Part shown: positions 6,186 through 6,514 of the stretch, piece by piece
Position numbering within the stretch: the first letter of the stretch is position 1
How the letters are laid out: each line of letters begins with the position of its first letter
NCBI GenBank assembly: GCA_913031555.1
Contig: CAJWDO010000097.1
Span: 1 to 6,514 of the forward strand
Origin: an uncultured Alphaproteobacteria bacterium
GTDB lineage: Bacteria; Pseudomonadota; Alphaproteobacteria; Puniceispirillales; Puniceispirillaceae
Direction: 5' to 3'
Length of the DNA: 6,514 nt
Made by a program: the position numbers and the translations under genes
The notes under the pieces: generated by a model
Told to the model about the DNA's origin: nothing
Seen by the model: the letters and a program-made list of their open reading frames with translations, nothing else
Database searches by the model: none

Positions 6186-6514
6186 GAGCTCTATATAGAG
6201 CCAATCGATGCCTATATCGACCCGCCTCGTCCGGTCCGGCGCGCGATCATTACGCATGGGCATGCCGACCATGCCCGCGCGGGGCATGATCATGTGCTGG
6301 CGACGCCGCAGACAATCGCCATCATGAAGCTGCGCTATGGTGCGAATTGCGCCGGGTCCTTTCAGGAACTGGATTTCGGCACACCGCTCGATGACGGACC
6401 GGTCACGATCACCCTGTTTCCCGCCGGCCACATTCTGGGCAGCGCGCAGGTCAGGCTTTCCTATGGTGGGCGGGTCGCCGTCGTCACCGGTGACTACAAG
6501 ACGCATGCAGCCAG
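6168..6514 (+). CDS. Ligase-associated DNA damage response exonuclease, MBL fold (3' truncated)
   Basis: N-terminal 115 residues of a metallo-beta-lactamase/beta-CASP nuclease related to SNM1/CPSF-type enzymes; family members are about 330-350 residues, so roughly two thirds lies beyond the right edge. Seen: ELYIEPIDAYIDPPRPVRRAI, which matches the family N-terminus; the metal-binding H30-G-H32-A-D34-H35 in THGHADHARAGH; ATPQT; H88 in FPAGHILGSAQ; and D109 in VTGDYKTH. These make the family assignment firm. ATG 6168 sits at the usual distance from the conserved N-terminal motif; a TTG at 6159 is a poorer choice. No Shine-Dalgarno sequence precedes the ATG, while TATATT at 6155-6160 could be a -10 element giving a leaderless mRNA. 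It diverges from the helicase gene and shares its first six codons with it on the other strand. The cluster's ATP-dependent ligase may follow downstream. Confidence 0.93.
   Translation, partial: MTWLNHELYIEPIDAYIDPPRPVRRAIITHGHADHARAGHDHVLATPQTIAIMKLRYGANCAGSFQELDFGTPLDDGPVTITLFPAGHILGSAQVRLSYGGRVAVVTGDYKTHAA
6188..6201. promoter_or_regulatory. Perfect 14 bp palindrome, candidate operator at the divergent start
   Basis: GCTCTATATAGAGC reads the same on both strands, centred between 6194 and 6195. It covers the proposed helicase -10 element and starts 2 nt upstream of the helicase ATG, a place where a bound dimeric repressor would block that promoter. It also encodes residues within codons 7-12 of the exonuclease, so coding constraint is an alternative explanation. 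It is not the GTTC-N7-GTTC type of LexA site used by many alphaproteobacteria. Confidence 0.4.
6192..6220 (-). promoter_or_regulatory. Possible promoter for the helicase-pdeM operon
   Basis: Read on the minus strand: TCGATA (6220-6215, four of six matches to TTGACA), a 17 nt spacer, then TATATA (6197-6192), which ends 6 nt before ATG 6185. Transcription would start at or next to the start codon, so the mRNA would be leaderless; this fits the lack of a good Shine-Dalgarno sequence. The element lies within codons 9-18 of the exonuclease gene and its -10 hexamer is inside the 14 bp palindrome. Prediction only. Confidence 0.35.

Noticed and set aside
6150..6210. Alphaproteobacterial LexA box at the divergent start
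   Set aside because: A single GAAC occurs (6179-6182), but no second copy at the required 7 bp spacing, so a GTTC-N7-GTTC site is absent.
6186..6506. 107-codon upstream extension of the helicase frame
   Set aside because: It is antisense to the conserved MBL exonuclease N-terminus and has no resemblance to Lhr helicases, which begin close to the GW..HQ motif.

Overview
The window appears to come from a high-GC bacterium, most likely an alphaproteobacterium. This is inferred from two things: the protein sequences of the cytochrome c maturation genes, and the presence of the ligase-associated DNA repair genes, which are common in that class. No rRNA or other taxonomic marker is present, so the placement is tentative. 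The DNA is packed with genes. No tRNA, rRNA, insertion sequence, CRISPR array or prophage signal was seen, and no stretch of more than about 10 bases lies outside a proposed gene.

The left half (about 1-3042, plus strand) is the 3' end of a cytochrome c maturation (System I, Ccm) operon: the C-terminal part of ccmF (haem lyase core), then ccmG (periplasmic thioredoxin-like reductant), then a gene that fuses ccmH (apocytochrome thiol handling) to ccmI (apocytochrome-binding TPR chaperone). The two junctions are ATGA overlaps of 4 bp, so the genes are probably translationally coupled. Together the products reduce the CXXCH cysteines of apocytochrome c, hold the apoprotein, and ligate haem to it outside the cytoplasmic membrane.

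The right half (3053-6514) is the ligase-associated DNA damage response cluster. On the minus strand are an 816-residue Lhr-type DEXH helicase and, overlapping its 3' end by 20 bp, the PdeM metallophosphoesterase. On the plus strand, running off the right edge, is the start of the cluster's metallo-beta-lactamase-fold exonuclease. This gene is not closed by a stop in the window. The fourth member, an ATP-dependent DNA ligase, is not in the window and may lie just beyond it.

The two halves meet tail to tail with a 10 bp gap (3043-3052). The most interesting points are: a head-to-head overlap in which the exonuclease and helicase genes share their first 18 bp in exactly complementary codon register, with a -10-like element about 7 nt from each ATG; a perfect 14 bp palindrome beside it; a duplicated TPR module within the CcmI half of the CcmH-CcmI fusion; and a perfect in-frame 15 bp tandem duplication in ccmG. 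The gene families themselves are known; I see no wholly new system here.
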